From positions 2,666,001 through 2,730,000 of the forward strand of contig NZ_JAFBCQ010000001.1 of assembly GCF_016907815.1 (NCBI RefSeq): DNA of 64,000 nucleotides, written 5' to 3'. The stretch is from Microbacterium aurum. GTDB taxonomy: Bacteria > Actinomycetota > Actinomycetes > Actinomycetales > Microbacteriaceae. The notes under the pieces are model-generated. The model was not told the origin of the DNA, ran no database searches, and worked only from the letters and a program-made list of their open reading frames with translations. The position numbers were made by a program, and so were the translations under genes. The number at the start of each line of letters is the position of its first letter. The first letter of the stretch is position 1. Positions 63,415 through 64,000 of this stretch are shown here, one piece after another.

Positions 63415-64000
63415 GCCTCTGAGAGTTGTGGTCCTCACGTGCAGCACCAGGCCCGGAGCGATCGGCCCGGCGGTCGCCAATTGGCTCGTGCGAACTGTCG
63501 CCCCTCACGCTGAGTCACTCCACGTGGAGCTTCAGCACGTGTCGTTGCGCGACCTCGACCTCCCGTTCTTCGACGAGGAAGACCACCCCGCTCTCGGCGC
63601 CTATCGCAACGCGCATACCAAAGCGTGGAGCAAGATCGTCGACGAGGCGGATGGCTTCATCGCGGTCACGCCTGAATACAACTACGGCATGCCCGCAACG
63701 CTAAAGAACGCCCTCGACTACCTGAGCCATGAGTGGGCGTGGAAGCCCATGGGGTTCGTGAGTTACGGCAATACGTCGGCAGGCACCCGATCCGTCCAGC
63801 ACGCGAAACAGGTGATCACGACGCTTCGTCTCGTCCCGCTCGGCTCGACCATCGCCCTGCGCCTGAAAGACACGATCGATTCGGCTGCGGTGCGGCCGAG
63901 CGCACACCTGACCGCGTCCGCGAACGGCTTGCTGGAGGAACTGGTCGGACTGGCTCACGCACTTAAGCCCATGCGGGAGGCCGCACGACCCGGTATCGAC
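63404..64000 (+). CDS. NADPH-dependent FMN reductase family protein, truncated by window end
   Basis: 199 codons visible, still open at the edge. MSTKPLRVVVLTCSTRPGAIGPAVANWL is the flavin-binding start (TCSTRPG in place of GSxRxxS), DLPFFDEEDHP and VTPEYNYGMPATLKNALDYLSHEW the family core (compare PEYNxSxPxxLKNAxDW). This is a flavodoxin-fold NAD(P)H:FMN/quinone reductase. It starts at the ATG at 63404 inside the MarR operator repeat. This gene runs off the window, so its C terminus and any downstream partners are not seen. Confidence 0.9.
   Translation, partial: MSTKPLRVVVLTCSTRPGAIGPAVANWLVRTVAPHAESLHVELQHVSLRDLDLPFFDEEDHPALGAYRNAHTKAWSKIVDEADGFIAVTPEYNYGMPATLKNALDYLSHEWAWKPMGFVSYGNTSAGTRSVQHAKQVITTLRLVPLGSTIALRLKDTIDSAAVRPSAHLTASANGLLEELVGLAHALKPMREAARPGID

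Overview
The window is chromosomal DNA from a high-GC actinobacterium, most likely Microbacterium or a close relative in Microbacteriaceae. The evidence is the very GC-rich coding sequence with frequent GTG starts, the actinobacterial division genes (sepF, no ftsA), and a gene order that follows the Mycobacterium tuberculosis block from sepF/ftsZ to mraZ, DUF3040, a prenyl synthase, an Rv2175c-like protein, a PASTA kinase, class II aroG, an acyltransferase and a fadD. No rRNA, tRNA, CRISPR array or insertion sequence was recognised.

Region 1 (1-16.7 kb, nearly all minus strand) is the division and cell wall (dcw) cluster. In transcription order it is mraZ, rsmH, an ftsL-like gene, ftsI, murF, mraY, murD, ftsW, murG, [an opposing membrane gene], murC, ftsQ, ftsZ, yggS, sepF, yggT. 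Most genes overlap by 4 nt. murE and pgeF are not in their usual places. mraZ is preceded by three 10-bp-spaced MraZ boxes, and ftsZ has its own AT-rich promoter with two palindromes.

Region 2 (16.9-32.6 kb) holds conserved backbone: DUF3040, prenyl synthase, the Rv2175c-like DNA-binding protein / LysM protein / PASTA kinase group, class II DAHP synthase, acyltransferase, ROK glucokinase, long-chain acyl-CoA ligase, peptide deformylase, a MinD-like ATPase and pyruvate carboxylase.

Region 3 (32.6-38.5 kb) is a regulatory group of ParA ATPase, two MerR regulators (one FtsR-like) and a GarA/OdhI-type FHA protein, then a divergent copper pair (Csp-like storage protein and CopC) and dihydrolipoamide dehydrogenase. 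FtsR and GarA/OdhI connect growth, 2-oxoglutarate metabolism and division, and the ftsZ palindrome may be the FtsR target.

Region 4 (38.5-58.5 kb) is metabolic and more variable: reductase/TetR pair, CYTH protein, valine catabolism genes mmsA/mmsB with a divergent LysR and a glutamine amidotransferase, glycogen phosphorylase, a YihY membrane protein, an orphan prepilin peptidase, a repeat-rich 0.8-kb non-coding stretch, bifunctional adhE, a truncated gene, a butanediol-type dehydrogenase with its TetR regulator, orphan nrdI, amine oxidase and a DUF2975/HTH pair.

Region 5 (about 58.6-64 kb) looks like an accessory tail. It is visibly less GC-rich, carries four one-component regulators with clear palindromic operators, an ABC exporter operon with a small unknown protein, a VOC protein and a partial FMN reductase, and has almost none of the 7-mer GGATGCC that is abundant in the rest of the window.
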